Assembly (NCBI RefSeq): GCF_004123905.1
Contig: NZ_MZXW01000004.1
Span: forward strand, 124,001 to 188,000
Direction: 5' to 3'
DNA: 64,000 bases
DNA from: Bradyrhizobium betae
GTDB lineage: Bacteria > Pseudomonadota > Alphaproteobacteria > Rhizobiales > Xanthobacteraceae
Shown piece by piece: positions 26,047 through 35,689 of this stretch (position 1 is its first letter; the number at the start of each line of letters is the position of its first letter). The notes under the pieces are model-generated. The model searched no databases and was not told where the DNA came from. It saw only the letters and a program-made list of their open reading frames with translations. The translations under genes and the position numbers were made by a program.

Positions 26047-27209
26047 CGGCGTCGTGCCTTCGTCTCAGGAGGCCACGACAGGATGCCACCGAGCGGAACG
26101 CGCTCCCTCGATCGGCTAGTTAGAATATCGTTGTAAACATCGTCGTAAACTTCGCTCAGCGCTTGTGCGCAGTCATCCCAGTCCGGCAACGCCCAATCCG
26201 GGACCACCCGCTGGGCCTCCAGTTCCTCGGCCATAGCGGCGGCCAGCACTCTCGGGTTTGCGTCGCGCGCAATCGCCCGGCACAGACCTTTGGACGCCAA
26301 CTCTCCAAGCCCGGACGTGTCGTTCACGAGGACCGGGCGCCGCAGCGACAAAGCTTCCATGACGGCGACGGGATGGGCTTCGTACTCGCTGAACAATACG
26401 AACAGCCCGGCGCTCGCCAGGAGGTCGGCCATTTTCTGTCGTTCGGACCCGGGAATGGTTGCGATGGTAACCCGCTCTTCAAGACCAAGCGTCGCGACGA
26501 GCCGCCGCAATTCTCCCTCATACGGGCCCGATCCGACGACATGCAATCGGGCGTCCGGTACCCGGTGAATCAACTCGGGCATGGCTGCAATCGCCCGGTG
26601 GTGGCCCTTGTAGCGCTCGAGCCTGCCGCTGGAGATAATCAGATGGGGATCGACCCTGACGCCGGCGCTCGCAGCCGGCATCGCCGCGCCGTTTGGAATG
26701 ACGACGAAGCGTTCGCGCGGCACGCCCATCCTAGCGCTGAAGAAGCTGGCTTCGAATTCGGAGACGCCGATCAGCCGTGCGGCTCGGGCCACGAGCGGCC
26801 GGAGCAGCGCGTGCTGGGTCCCGCGCACTGCATTGCGCAGCGGCGAGGAATGTCCGCCACTGTGGAAGGTCAGCACGAACGGCAGGTCGCCGCGAATGGC
26901 CGCGAGCAGTCCGATCGGCGCCACGAAGGTGTTGTAGCCTTGGAAATGGATCAGATCCCAGACCCCGCGCCGGATCGCGGTGTAGATGCCAGGGGACACA
27001 TAAAGGTCCCGTTCCCTTGGCCAGGCCGGCACGCGCTGCACGCGTATGCCGCGCAGATACTCCTCAACAGGCAGTTCTCCCGAGGGGTCGGTGGTGAGCA
27101 CATCGACCACGTGGCCACGCTCCACGAGGCGGGGGCCGACCTCATGGATGTGAGTTTCGATGCCTCCTGTGAAGGGGTAGCAGCGAGCGGCAACCATCAG
27201 GATGTGCAT
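26043..27209 (-). CDS. Glycosyltransferase family 4 protein
   Basis: A 388-residue GT-B enzyme. The N-terminus is HILMVAARCYPFTGGIETHI. The donor-side motifs are IISSGRLERYKGHHRAIAAM and the E-x7-E-like SEYEAHPVAVMEALSLRRPV. Its stop overlaps the start of the downstream large membrane-protein gene by 4 bp. It probably adds a sugar to the lipid-linked unit, as a paralogue of the GT4 at 22046-23320. Confidence 0.9.
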   Translation of the reverse strand: MHILMVAARCYPFTGGIETHIHEVGPRLVERGHVVDVLTTDPSGELPVEEYLRGIRVQRVPAWPRERDLYVSPGIYTAIRRGVWDLIHFQGYNTFVAPIGLLAAIRGDLPFVLTFHSGGHSSPLRNAVRGTQHALLRPLVARAARLIGVSEFEASFFSARMGVPRERFVVIPNGAAMPAASAGVRVDPHLIISSGRLERYKGHHRAIAAMPELIHRVPDARLHVVGSGPYEGELRRLVATLGLEERVTIATIPGSERQKMADLLASAGLFVLFSEYEAHPVAVMEALSLRRPVLVNDTSGLGELASKGLCRAIARDANPRVLAAAMAEELEAQRVVPDWALPDWDDCAQALSEVYDDVYNDILTSRSRERVPLGGILSWPPETKARRR

Positions 27210-27255
27210 CGGGCTATCCCTTCACCGGACGATTTCTCGATCGTCCCAGCCCTTC

Positions 27256-28044
27256 TCATGGGTACCCATAGGAAACCAGCGAAACCGGCGAAAGCACCCG
27301 TTCGCGCAGGATCGTCTTGAGGACGCGCCAGCCGTCCGGGATCGCGCGCAGATTGCTCTCACCACTGATGCGCGGAGCCTCGAAACTCGCGACCTCGACG
27401 ATGTTGAGATGGTTCTTCAAGGCCCGCACGTTGATGAGGGTCTCGATCTCGAATCCGTCGCAATCGCAGTCGAGCGTGGCGACGTGCTTGGTCCAGAACG
27501 CCATGTATCCGTAGCAGAGATCGGAGAACACGCCGCCATAGAGCAGCCGCACGGTCTGGGTCAGCCCCCAGTTGCCGAGCATGCGGAACAGCGACATGTC
27601 GTCGGTGCCAGCTCCCTGGAGGAAACGCGAGCCCTTGACCAGATCCGCGCCGGCCATCAACGCACTCACGAAGACGACGGACTCCTCCGGGATCATGGAG
27701 CCGTCGGCGTCGATCATGACGATGATGTCGCCGGTGGCGGCCCGGAATCCCGCGCGCAGAGCCGCGCCCTTGCCTCGTCGGGGTTCCATGACAACCTTCA
27801 CGTCGCGCAGGCGGCGCGCCACCGCGACCGTGTCGTCGGTCGAACGACCGTCCACGATAATGACCTCATGCGCCCAGTTCGGGATGCGCGGCAGAAGCCA
27901 GGGGAGGTTCTTGGCTTCGTTCAGTGTCGGGACGACGAAGCTCACGCGCGGCAGGGTAAGCGATCGCGCCAGCGCGATATTGATCGGGTCAGGCGCCGGT
28001 GTGACCCCGACGTGGGCGAGGATACTGAGGACGGGGGCGTTCAT
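27256..28044 (-). CDS. Glycosyltransferase family 2 protein (dolichyl-phosphate-mannose-synthase-like)
   Basis: 262 residues from the ATG at 28044, which overlaps the upstream oxidoreductase stop (ATGA). GT-A motifs: VSFVVPTLNEAKNLP, EVIIVDGRSTDDTV, RRGKGAALRAG and the metal-binding IDADGSM. The fold matches DPM1/GtrB-type transferases that make polyprenyl-phosphate sugars, or simple GT2 chain-extending enzymes. No C-terminal membrane segments are seen, so it would act at the cytoplasmic face. Confidence 0.88.
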   Translation of the reverse strand: MNAPVLSILAHVGVTPAPDPINIALARSLTLPRVSFVVPTLNEAKNLPWLLPRIPNWAHEVIIVDGRSTDDTVAVARRLRDVKVVMEPRRGKGAALRAGFRAATGDIIVMIDADGSMIPEESVVFVSALMAGADLVKGSRFLQGAGTDDMSLFRMLGNWGLTQTVRLLYGGVFSDLCYGYMAFWTKHVATLDCDCDGFEIETLINVRALKNHLNIVEVASFEAPRISGESNLRAIPDGWRVLKTILRERVLSPVSLVSYGYP

Positions 28045-29297
28045 GGTGACACCGTGCGGTCGAGCGGCCGAAGCTGGAGCGCGGGGCGGACGCGCGCCAG
28101 GACAGTCGACAAGTGGCGGGCCAGATGCCGGGCTGGATGATCTGTGCCGTAGACGAAGCGGCACACCGGACCAAAACTGTTTGCCGCGGCCGGACCGATG
28201 AAATGCAAGCCCGGGACGGTCGTCTCGTAATGCGCCGAAAGTTGCGGCGCCCCATCGACCAGCTGCATTCGGTGCAACAGCGTTTGGCTCAGGAAGCCCA
28301 GCCGGCTCACGTCGACCTTGTAGCCGGTTGCGAAGATGACGTGGTCGGCTCGCATCGAGCGCCGCGCGCCGGCGGAGTCGACGAGATCGAGCACGACCTT
28401 GCCATTACGCGTCTCGACGCCACGAATGGCCTGACTGAGCCGCACCGGCACTTGTCCGACAACGCGGTCCTTCACGAAAGCGCCGCCCAGCGGGCCCAGC
28501 GCCTTGTGATTGGCGAGCCGGACTCGCAAGTCCTTCGAAAAATGTCGGATCAGTTGCGGATATTTGGCGCAGGTCGCCAACGTCCAGCCATGGCCGATAC
28601 CACTCATTGGAGCCGCGGCGCGCGCGAACAAGGACCGGTGCCGGGGGCCGTCGGCGAAATGCAGCTTTGGCCGGCGCGCAATAAGCGAAACCGCGATCCC
28701 TTTCTCATGGATCAGCGCCGCCAGATCAGTCGCCGATGATCCGGATCCGACCACGATGACCTCGCTGCCGTCGAGGGTCTCCAGCGAGCCGTACTCGCCG
28801 CTGTGCGAGCACAGCTCGGTCGGCAGATGCGCAGCCTCCTGCGGCAGGCGCTTGAAGGGATGCAGGCCGATCGACACCACGACGCGGCGTGCATGGACCG
28901 TTTCGCCATCGTCGAAAGTGGCACGAAGAACGCCCGAGCCGGGCTCCAGCGCAATCAGAGTCTTGCGCTCCACGGCGGGTACGTAACGCGCCTGGAAAGT
29001 TTCGCCGTAGTCGATGAACCGGCTGAGCGGCAGCGGCATCAGCTCGTCATGATAGGGCAGGGCACGTTCGGTGCAGAAGCTCTTCAGGTCGAATTCCGAC
29101 TCGGGGTCTGAGAGGCTCGTCGCCCAGGGATAGGATTTGAGCAGCATGCCGAGGGGCATGTTGGTTTTCCAGGGCCCCATGGGCTCTCCGAAAATCCGGT
29201 GCTCCACGCCGCGCGCCCGCAGGTGCGCAGCCAGCGACAATCCGTAGGGGCCAGCTCCAATGACCGCCACATCTACGGACGTGCTTGACCTAGCCAT
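28041..29297 (-). CDS. FAD/NAD(P)-binding oxidoreductase (monooxygenase-like)
   Basis: 418 residues from the ATG at 29297; an upstream frame to 29420 adds a basic leader without a good ribosome site. The FAD site is VAVIGAGPYGLSLAAHL and the NAD(P) site is VIVVGSGSSATDLAALI. IFATGYKVD is the ATG motif that ends flavin-monooxygenase-type domains. Relatives include lysine/ornithine N-hydroxylases and flavin-containing monooxygenases. Inside a glycan locus it may oxidise an amino group or a sugar substituent. It is co-directional and overlapping with the GT2. Confidence 0.82.
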   Translation of the reverse strand: MARSSTSVDVAVIGAGPYGLSLAAHLRARGVEHRIFGEPMGPWKTNMPLGMLLKSYPWATSLSDPESEFDLKSFCTERALPYHDELMPLPLSRFIDYGETFQARYVPAVERKTLIALEPGSGVLRATFDDGETVHARRVVVSIGLHPFKRLPQEAAHLPTELCSHSGEYGSLETLDGSEVIVVGSGSSATDLAALIHEKGIAVSLIARRPKLHFADGPRHRSLFARAAAPMSGIGHGWTLATCAKYPQLIRHFSKDLRVRLANHKALGPLGGAFVKDRVVGQVPVRLSQAIRGVETRNGKVVLDLVDSAGARRSMRADHVIFATGYKVDVSRLGFLSQTLLHRMQLVDGAPQLSAHYETTVPGLHFIGPAAANSFGPVCRFVYGTDHPARHLARHLSTVLARVRPALQLRPLDRTVSP

Positions 29298-29443
29298 ATG
29301 CAGACTCCCGCACAGGGTGCAATGAAAATGAGATGAAGGAAGATTGGGAGGAAGGTTCTGGGGCCTTTCCCGACCTGATTTGTCCGGAGCATCCCTGATG
29401 CGATCGCGCAATGGAAGCACGATAGATGGTTAGCTCTTTGTGG

Positions 29444-31036
29444 TTATGCCTTCAGGGCGGTTTTGGCCGTACCACTGTCAGCTTCCGTCGCAAAATCCGA
29501 ATCGGCCGCGGCAGGAGCCTGGTCGCAGGCAACCGATGGGCGGGTTGCGAGCGGACCATAGGTGAGCGCAACTTCTCGCAAGCCGCTGACGTGACCGAAC
29601 AGGTCGACAACCTCCAGGCCGGAGTGACGGTTGTACGTGTGGCACCCCAGTGTCCCGGACCTGATGCGGCCGACCGGGGTCTGCACAAACGTCGATCGGT
29701 CGAGCGCTTCGATCTGGCAAAACGTCACCGCTCCGCCATAGCGTCGCGAGCAATCCTGGACCGGGCGTAGCGTGCGCCCGCCTTGCCGGATGAAGGCGCC
29801 TGCGGGACGGCTGAGTTTCGCATCGAGCAGCACCGGGTTTTCTGCATGTGGCGCCCATTCCCCCGTCAGGCTCTCGGCACGGTAGATGCTGAGGACATCC
29901 CAGGACGTCGATCCCCACGGCCGCGGGCTGACGAAGAACCAGAAGGCGCCCGCATGCTGCAGCGGCGTGGTGTCGTAACATTCGATGCCTTCGACGAGGC
30001 AGGCTTCGCGCGTCCATCGATGCGGGAATTCCACGGCCCTGTAGAGGCTGACACTTCTGGCCGCTCCTGATTCCGGGATCATCCAGATCTGACCGTCCTG
30101 CTCGAACACGAACGGGTAGGACAGGTGATGCGGCTCCTCGACGACGATCTGTGGTGGGGTGGTGGTTCCGTTCCGGTCCGCTGTCACGACCGCAATGCAT
30201 CCCCGGCCCTTAGTGTTGAGATACTGTTCGACAAAAATGAAATCCCGCCCCTGATGTCGAAACGAGAACGGGTCGGCAAGATAACCATTGGCGGGCGAAG
30301 TTAGGACACGGAAGGCTGCATTACCCTTGTCGAGCAGGCTGGCGCTTTCGTCGAAGCGCCAGCCGATGCCCCACGTCTTGCCGCCCCGCGCCAGGACGTC
30401 CAGGAACCTGATTGCCTTCGATGCCACGGTGCTGGTGGCAAATGCGAGGGCCGAAAGCGCGCCAAGGCACGGGGCAGTTGTCTGGGCCGCGCGGGCGTCG
30501 GACGCTGTCGCACCGGCTTCCCTGCGCAAGGCCTTGAGGATCAGCGCCACAGCGCAGGAGAGGGCGCTGTCGAGGCCTGCTGCGAACACGTCGCGGTCCA
30601 AACGGGCCGGTCGGGCCATCCATGAGCCCGTGGGGAAAGCCGTGTCGTGCAGGTCGACGAGAAGGTCCTGGTGATTGACGAGCGCGGTCATGACGCCGAT
30701 CTCGCCGGGTACGCCGTTGAAGAGTGGCGTCAGCACGCGTCCTCCCGCCGAGAGCGGCTCCTCTCCGCTGAAATTGATCACCACATCGACATCCCCAGCC
30801 GGACGCGCCGGCAGGGACCGCACCACCGTTTCGACGGGATCGGTGGCGCCGTTCGCACCAAACCCATAGACCAGCCGTTCGAGGTCGATCAGGAGACGGC
30901 ACATCGACGGGAGCGGGCGTCGGGCAGCTGCGAACGCGCAGGAGACCTCGTTGCCGGGTGTTTCAGCAAGCGCCTCCGCCAGCCACTGATGCCAGCGAAG
31001 CAGTCGAGACGGATCGAGATACAGGCAGATGCGCAT
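29444..31036 (-). CDS. Formyltransferase-like / glucosamine inositolphosphorylceramide transferase-like protein
   Basis: 530 residues from the ATG at 31036 (MRICLYLDPSRLLRWHQWLA). The N-terminal ~190 residues resemble the formyltransferase-type Rossmann part found in some bacterial proteins (VINFSGEEPLSAGGRVLTPL, NGVPGEIGVMTAL). The C-terminal ~270 residues resemble the beta-propeller-like domain of plant GINT1 proteins: GYLADPFSFRHQGRDFIFVE, HHLSYPFVFEQDGQIWMIPE and ECYDTTPLQHAGAFWFFVSP. In plants GINT1 transfers hexosamine to inositolphosphorylceramide; the role in bacterial glycan loci is undescribed. It lies 8 bp downstream of the ATP-grasp gene. Confidence 0.65.
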   Translation of the reverse strand: MRICLYLDPSRLLRWHQWLAEALAETPGNEVSCAFAAARRPLPSMCRLLIDLERLVYGFGANGATDPVETVVRSLPARPAGDVDVVINFSGEEPLSAGGRVLTPLFNGVPGEIGVMTALVNHQDLLVDLHDTAFPTGSWMARPARLDRDVFAAGLDSALSCAVALILKALRREAGATASDARAAQTTAPCLGALSALAFATSTVASKAIRFLDVLARGGKTWGIGWRFDESASLLDKGNAAFRVLTSPANGYLADPFSFRHQGRDFIFVEQYLNTKGRGCIAVVTADRNGTTTPPQIVVEEPHHLSYPFVFEQDGQIWMIPESGAARSVSLYRAVEFPHRWTREACLVEGIECYDTTPLQHAGAFWFFVSPRPWGSTSWDVLSIYRAESLTGEWAPHAENPVLLDAKLSRPAGAFIRQGGRTLRPVQDCSRRYGGAVTFCQIEALDRSTFVQTPVGRIRSGTLGCHTYNRHSGLEVVDLFGHVSGLREVALTYGPLATRPSVACDQAPAAADSDFATEADSGTAKTALKA

Positions 31037-31044
31037 TGTTACTC

Positions 31045-32277
31045 TCACGCCTCCGAAGGACGCCGGCACACGGCTGCGCCAAGTTTCCGCTGCAACTCCG
31101 CAAACCACGGTTGCAGATGCAAGGCCACGCCGTGCGCCGCGTGGTGCGGATAGTGCGCGAGTGCCGGCAGCGGATCGTCGCGGCGCCAGTAGCCATCCAC
31201 CACAACGGACCGAGGCGGGATCGGTGTCGCACCCAGCCGGATCCGCTCGATCCAGGAACTCTGCCAGACCATTCGGCCGTCGATCGGGCCTTCAGAAAGG
31301 GGCCGCAGGCCGAGCTCGTGCCGATAAGCTATCAGCGGGATGTTGACCCCGGCGAGCGTCGCCACCTCCTCCTGCCAGTCGGTGCGCCCGACCGTCGGCT
31401 CGATGATCAGGAAGCGCCCGCTCCTGGCATCGCGCTTGTATTCGATGCCGCCAAATCCGACGTAGTTCACCTGATCGAGAATGCCTTTCGTCGTGCGCTC
31501 CAGCTCCTCGTTGGCCGCAGCCGTACAGAAGGCCGTGCTGCCGATACCCGGCGGTGTGCTGGCGAGCTTTTGTCCGGTGAATAGGGCGAGCGTCTCGCGG
31601 TCGCGGCCCCGGTAGAACAGGCAGAAGTAAATGTTGTCGTCCGATCCCTCGATGGTTTCCTGCACCAGAACCTCGCCGGCCTGGGCCAGCAATCTCTCGG
31701 CGGTCGCGATTGCGTCGGCGCAGTTCTCTGCCGTGATCAGGCGGGGGGCGTGTCCCTCGTGGAAGTGGCGTTTGTCCGCGGGTTTCAGGATCATCGGCGG
31801 GCGGAGCGATGCGATCCTCGGGGTATCCGCGAGAGCCCGCACGACCGCGCCGTTCGGCACCGGCCAGCCGTGCAAGCCGGCATGCTCGTGAAACCTGGCC
31901 TTGTCGTGCAGCATGAGAACCGTCTCATGAGCCGGCAAGCGGAAGCGATAGAGTCTCTCGAGCTGTTTACGGTGCTCCGAGATCGTAAGCAGTGCCAACT
32001 CGTCCGTAACGACCAGGAAAGGCGGCTCGCCGAGCCGGCGTTGCAAATCACGTAGAAAGTCGATGAAGCCTGGACCATGAAGGGCGTCCGTGAAGACCCG
32101 ATGGACGTAGCGCGACCACAACGCCGGGTTCGAGCGCTTGCAGTCGACCACCCAGATGGGCATCCGGCCCATGGCGAGGCTGCGACACACTCCGAGGCCG
32201 TTCAGCTCGCCACCGATCACGACCGCGGGGACGCGCCGCTCCGACGAGCCGGACACTTGGTTGGTTGCTGACGACAC
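31045..32277 (-). CDS. ATP-grasp domain protein (carboxylate-amine ligase-like)
   Basis: A 410-residue protein. The N-terminal pre-ATP-grasp part starts AVVIGGELNGLGVCRSLAMG. The ATP-grasp core has PPMILKPADKRHFHEG (nucleotide-binding lysine), VLVQETIEGSDDNIYFCLFY, and FGGIEYKRDARSGRFLIIEP with the metal-binding Glu residues. It probably ligates an amino acid or amine to a carboxylate, for example on a uronic acid of the polysaccharide, but the substrate is not shown. It is the first gene of the minus-strand run and is divergent to the GH5 gene. Confidence 0.83.
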   Translation of the reverse strand: MSSATNQVSGSSERRVPAVVIGGELNGLGVCRSLAMGRMPIWVVDCKRSNPALWSRYVHRVFTDALHGPGFIDFLRDLQRRLGEPPFLVVTDELALLTISEHRKQLERLYRFRLPAHETVLMLHDKARFHEHAGLHGWPVPNGAVVRALADTPRIASLRPPMILKPADKRHFHEGHAPRLITAENCADAIATAERLLAQAGEVLVQETIEGSDDNIYFCLFYRGRDRETLALFTGQKLASTPPGIGSTAFCTAAANEELERTTKGILDQVNYVGFGGIEYKRDARSGRFLIIEPTVGRTDWQEEVATLAGVNIPLIAYRHELGLRPLSEGPIDGRMVWQSSWIERIRLGATPIPPRSVVVDGYWRRDDPLPALAHYPHHAAHGVALHLQPWFAELQRKLGAAVCRRPSEA

Positions 32278-32406
32278 AGGGCCCTACCGAAACGACCGGA
32301 CCAGCACAGCACCACTATGCCTGATCGGCGACGGATCGTGCGACGCCAGTGGAGGTAATCCTTCGGGGCGGTTGCGTTCGGCCTCGGGCGAAGGTCACGT
32401 GGAGGG

Positions 32407-33621
32407 ATGATTGTCGACTACCAATGGGCGAGAAATGCGCTACGCAACACCGGACTGCGAATGCTGGTGGTTGCGTTGCTGTCTGCTCCAGGCGCCGTGA
32501 ACGCCGCGGACAATCGATCGGCGACGTCTTTCGTCAAGACTTCCGGAACGCAGTTCACGTTGGACGACAGACCGTTCTTCGTGACCGGCGTCAACAATCA
32601 CTATCTCACTTACGCATCGAAGAAGGAGGTTCTCGGCGTTCTCGATGACGCGACGGCCGCCGGGGCCAACGTGATACGCACCTACCTCCAGCCGGTGATC
32701 GGGTCGCTCGACGGAAGCATTCCGACAATCTGGAACTGGCGGCTCGAGGCCGATGCGAGCGATCTCGGGACCAAAGGCGCATACGTGCTCTACTGGGATC
32801 CGCGCGAGAACAAGATGGCGGTCAATGACGGCGCGAACGGCGTGCAGAAGATTGACTTCCTTATCGCCGAAGCCGGCAAGCGGAACCTCAGGCTCATCGT
32901 CGCCTTCCTGGACTTCTGGGCCTACACGGGCGGCGCCCAACAGATGAGGAGCTGGTATGGGAGCGAGGACAAGTCCGGCTTTTTCTTCTCCGACCCGCGC
33001 ACGAAGCGGGACTACAAGACCTGGATCAGCTACGCCGTGCAGCGGGTCAACCCGCTCACCGGGATCGCCTACCGAGATGATCCCACGATCATGGCTTGGG
33101 AGCTGATGAACGAGGGCAATGCTGAGCCAGAGGCATTAAGGTTGGCTTGGACTGCCGAAATGTCGGCATACGTGAAGTCGCTCGATCCCAATCACCTCGT
33201 CAGCTCAGGGCATGCCAACGTTTCCGAGAAGCTATCCGATCTGACGATCCCGACGCTCGATTTCGGCACATGGCATGGCTACCCCCTCTACTACAAGCTC
33301 ACCGTTCGGCAATTCGACGACCTGATCCCGGAGTTCTGCCGGCTGGCTGTTCGCCACGGGAAGCCGGTGCTTCTGGAGGAGTTCGGCTACGCCCGCTCCA
33401 ATAAGAAGTCGGTCGAGGCCTACGCCATGTGGCTCGACACGCTTACGCGCGATCGCAATTGCGCCGGCTGGGTCGTGTGGCGGCTGGTGTCGCGGCAGGA
33501 CAGCGGACGGTATCCCGTCGACGATTATGACCAGTTCGATGTCCACAATGACGGAGGCGAGCTCTGGAACGTCGTCAAAGCCGCAACTCAAAAGGCGACC
33601 GAAAGGCAGCGGCAGCCATGA
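32407..33621 (+). CDS. Glycoside hydrolase family 5 protein (mannanase-like), secreted
   Basis: A 404-residue protein with a long signal peptide (residues 1-34, cleavage near AVNA-AD). The TIM barrel matches GH5_7-type endo-beta-1,4-mannanases: FFVTGVNNHYLTYA, ANVIRTYLQPV, the acid/base Glu in MAWELMNEGN, DFGTWHGYPLY, and the nucleophile Glu in VLLEEFGYA. In a polysaccharide locus such an enzyme usually trims or shortens the exported polymer in the periplasm or outside. The next GT2 starts within its stop (ATGA overlap), so the two are coupled. Confidence 0.87.
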   Translation: MIVDYQWARNALRNTGLRMLVVALLSAPGAVNAADNRSATSFVKTSGTQFTLDDRPFFVTGVNNHYLTYASKKEVLGVLDDATAAGANVIRTYLQPVIGSLDGSIPTIWNWRLEADASDLGTKGAYVLYWDPRENKMAVNDGANGVQKIDFLIAEAGKRNLRLIVAFLDFWAYTGGAQQMRSWYGSEDKSGFFFSDPRTKRDYKTWISYAVQRVNPLTGIAYRDDPTIMAWELMNEGNAEPEALRLAWTAEMSAYVKSLDPNHLVSSGHANVSEKLSDLTIPTLDFGTWHGYPLYYKLTVRQFDDLIPEFCRLAVRHGKPVLLEEFGYARSNKKSVEAYAMWLDTLTRDRNCAGWVVWRLVSRQDSGRYPVDDYDQFDVHNDGGELWNVVKAATQKATERQRQP

Positions 33622-34565
33622 TCGATGCGTCAGTGGTCATTTGCGCCTTCACGCTCGATCGTTGGGACGATCTGAATGCGGCCATCGCGTCGGTACGTAA
33701 CCAGACGCGCCCCGCCCGGGAGATCATCCTCGTCGTCGACAACAACGTCGCTCTCCTGGAGCGAGCCGGGCGCGGGATCGAGGGTGTCATCGTCACAGCC
33801 AATACGAATGTGCGCGGACTGTGCGGTGGTCGTATGACGGGGGCCGGATTGGCAACTGCGCCGGTTGTGGCGTTTCTCGATGACGATGCGATGGCCGATG
33901 AGCGTTGGCTGGAAGAACTGCTGGTGCCCTACGCCGATCCGCGCGTGCTTGGTGTCGGCGGACGAATCGAGCCTCTATGGCGCAAACCTCGGCCCTGGTG
34001 GTTCCCGCCTGAATTCAACTGGATCGTCGGCTGTACCTATCGCGGAATGCGAGTGCGAGAAGGCGGTCAGGTGCGCAATATGATCGGCGCGAACATGTCG
34101 GTGCGTGCCGATGTGCTGCATGGTTGCGGCGGCTTTGCTGGTCAAATGGGACGCATCGGCGGCGGTAAGGGCTCAGCCAATACATGCGATGACACCGAAT
34201 TTTGTATCCGCGCTGCAAAAAAATTCGGAGGCGTCTGGATACACAAACCCGAAGCCAGCGTTCGTCACGTGGTTACGGCGGAACGCACAACCTGGAAGTA
34301 TTTCCTGCATCGCTCCCGTATGGAGGGTACCTCCAAAGCGGTGCTTGCAGGCTTGGCGGGGGCCAGGGATGGGCTGGCTTCCGAGCGGCTCTACGTTCTT
34401 ACGCTGGCGCGCTCCGTCCTGGAATATGCAGCGACTGGCAAAATCGGTCAGGCGTTCGCCATCTGCGCTGGATTCGCTACGACGCTAATTGCCTATGCGC
34501 GAGCACGGGCACGCGCCGCCCTAGAAATCGCCTCGGAACGGAAGCGCGCTACTTCTGGAACGTGA
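33618..34565 (+). CDS. Glycosyltransferase family 2 protein
   Basis: A 315-residue GT-A enzyme: [49 protein letters not shown] and the DxD-type [12 protein letters not shown] second conserved acidic motif is [11 protein letters not shown], the usual ED/DD general-base region. The C-terminal ~60 residues ([20 protein letters not shown]) are helical and may lie on the membrane. It is translationally coupled to the GH5 gene and is one of four glycosyltransferases in the locus. Confidence 0.87.
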   Translation: MIDASVVICAFTLDRWDDLNAAIASVRNQTRPAREIILVVDNNVALLERAGRGIEGVIVTANTNVRGLCGGRMTGAGLATAPVVAFLDDDAMADERWLEELLVPYADPRVLGVGGRIEPLWRKPRPWWFPPEFNWIVGCTYRGMRVREGGQVRNMIGANMSVRADVLHGCGGFAGQMGRIGGGKGSANTCDDTEFCIRAAKKFGGVWIHKPEASVRHVVTAERTTWKYFLHRSRMEGTSKAVLAGLAGARDGLASERLYVLTLARSVLEYAATGKIGQAFAICAGFATTLIAYARARARAALEIASERKRATSGT

Positions 34566-34623
34566 CGGACGACGCTGCTGGCACAATGCAGCGGCGGTCT
34601 ATTCATTTCAAAAGGAGATTGAC

Positions 34624-35631
34624 ATGCGACGCAGTTACGACAGTTGCAAACGCGTTTTGGTCACCGGGGGCGGCGGGTTCCTGGGCTCCCATCTAATCGA
34701 TCGACTGCTCTCCGACGGCCACGAAGTTGTCTGCGCGGACAATCTCTTTACCGGGACCAAGCGCAACATCGAACATTTGCACGCAAACCCACGCTTCGAA
34801 TTTCTGCGTCACGACATCACCTTTCCCTTGTATGTCGAAGTCGACGAAATCTACAACTTGGCTTGCCCCGCATCGCCCGTTCAATACCAGCACGATCCGG
34901 TGCAGACCACGAAAACGTCGGTGCACGGCGCGATAAACATGTTGGGCCTCGCCAAGCGGCTGAACTGTCGGATTCTGCAGGCTTCGACAAGCGAGGTTTA
35001 TGGCGATCCCGCAATTCATCCCCAGACCGAGCAGTATTGGGGCAACGTGAACCCCATCGGCCCCCGGTCCTGCTATGATGAGGGAAAGCGTTGCGCCGAA
35101 ACCCTGTTCTTCGACTATCACCGACAGTGCGGCCTTGAAATCAAGGTCGCTCGTATCTTCAATACATACGGCCCCCGGATGCATCGGGCCGACGGTCGAG
35201 TCGTCTCCAATTTCATCATTCAGGCGCTCAGCGGCGAGCCGATTACGCTCTACGGCGACGGCAGCCAGACGCGCTCATTCTGCTACGTCGACGACCTGGT
35301 CGATGGTCTCGTACGCCTCATGGAGAGCCGAGCTTCATTCACCGGCCCCGTCAATTTGGGGAATGATGGAGAATTCACCATCCGCGAGCTTGCCGAGCTC
35401 GTGCTCGCTGAAACCGGCTCGTCGTCCGAGCTCGTGCATTTACCGCTCCCCCGCGACGATCCGAGGCAGCGTCGTCCCAACATCTCGCTCGCGAAGGCCG
35501 AGCTGGGCTGGCAGCCGAGGATACGACTGCAGGACGGACTGAAGCCGACCATTGCATTTTTTCGCGGCGACCAGGCGCCTCGACGGCGCAGGCAGGACGA
35601 GCCGTATCTTGTTGCCGTCGGAGACAACTGA
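34624..35631 (+). CDS. UDP-glucuronate decarboxylase-like SDR (nucleotide-sugar)
   Basis: A 335-residue extended SDR with an AAAGGAG site a few bases before the ATG. The nucleotide-binding motif is [16 protein letters not shown] and the catalytic Tyr-Lys pair is in [11 protein letters not shown], with STSEVYGDP before it. The whole pattern ([39 protein letters not shown]) is that of UDP-xylose synthases, which convert UDP-glucuronate to UDP-xylose. The polysaccharide therefore may contain xylose or a pentose derived from it. No UDP-glucose dehydrogenase gene is in the window. Confidence 0.87.
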   Translation: MRRSYDSCKRVLVTGGGGFLGSHLIDRLLSDGHEVVCADNLFTGTKRNIEHLHANPRFEFLRHDITFPLYVEVDEIYNLACPASPVQYQHDPVQTTKTSVHGAINMLGLAKRLNCRILQASTSEVYGDPAIHPQTEQYWGNVNPIGPRSCYDEGKRCAETLFFDYHRQCGLEIKVARIFNTYGPRMHRADGRVVSNFIIQALSGEPITLYGDGSQTRSFCYVDDLVDGLVRLMESRASFTGPVNLGNDGEFTIRELAELVLAETGSSSELVHLPLPRDDPRQRRPNISLAKAELGWQPRIRLQDGLKPTIAFFRGDQAPRRRRQDEPYLVAVGDN

Positions 35632-35643
35632 TCCATTTCACCG

Positions 35644-35668
35644 AAGGCCGACTTTCTCGCGCGGCCTT
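35644..35668 (+). terminator. Possible stem-loop after the decarboxylase gene
   Basis: AAGGCCG at 35644-35650 can pair with CGGCCTT at 35662-35668 across an 11-base loop. No T-run follows, so it may be a weak terminator or an RNA-stability element between the two nucleotide-sugar genes. Confidence 0.3.
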
Positions 35669-35689
35669 GAACTCGAGGCGATGTAGAGC

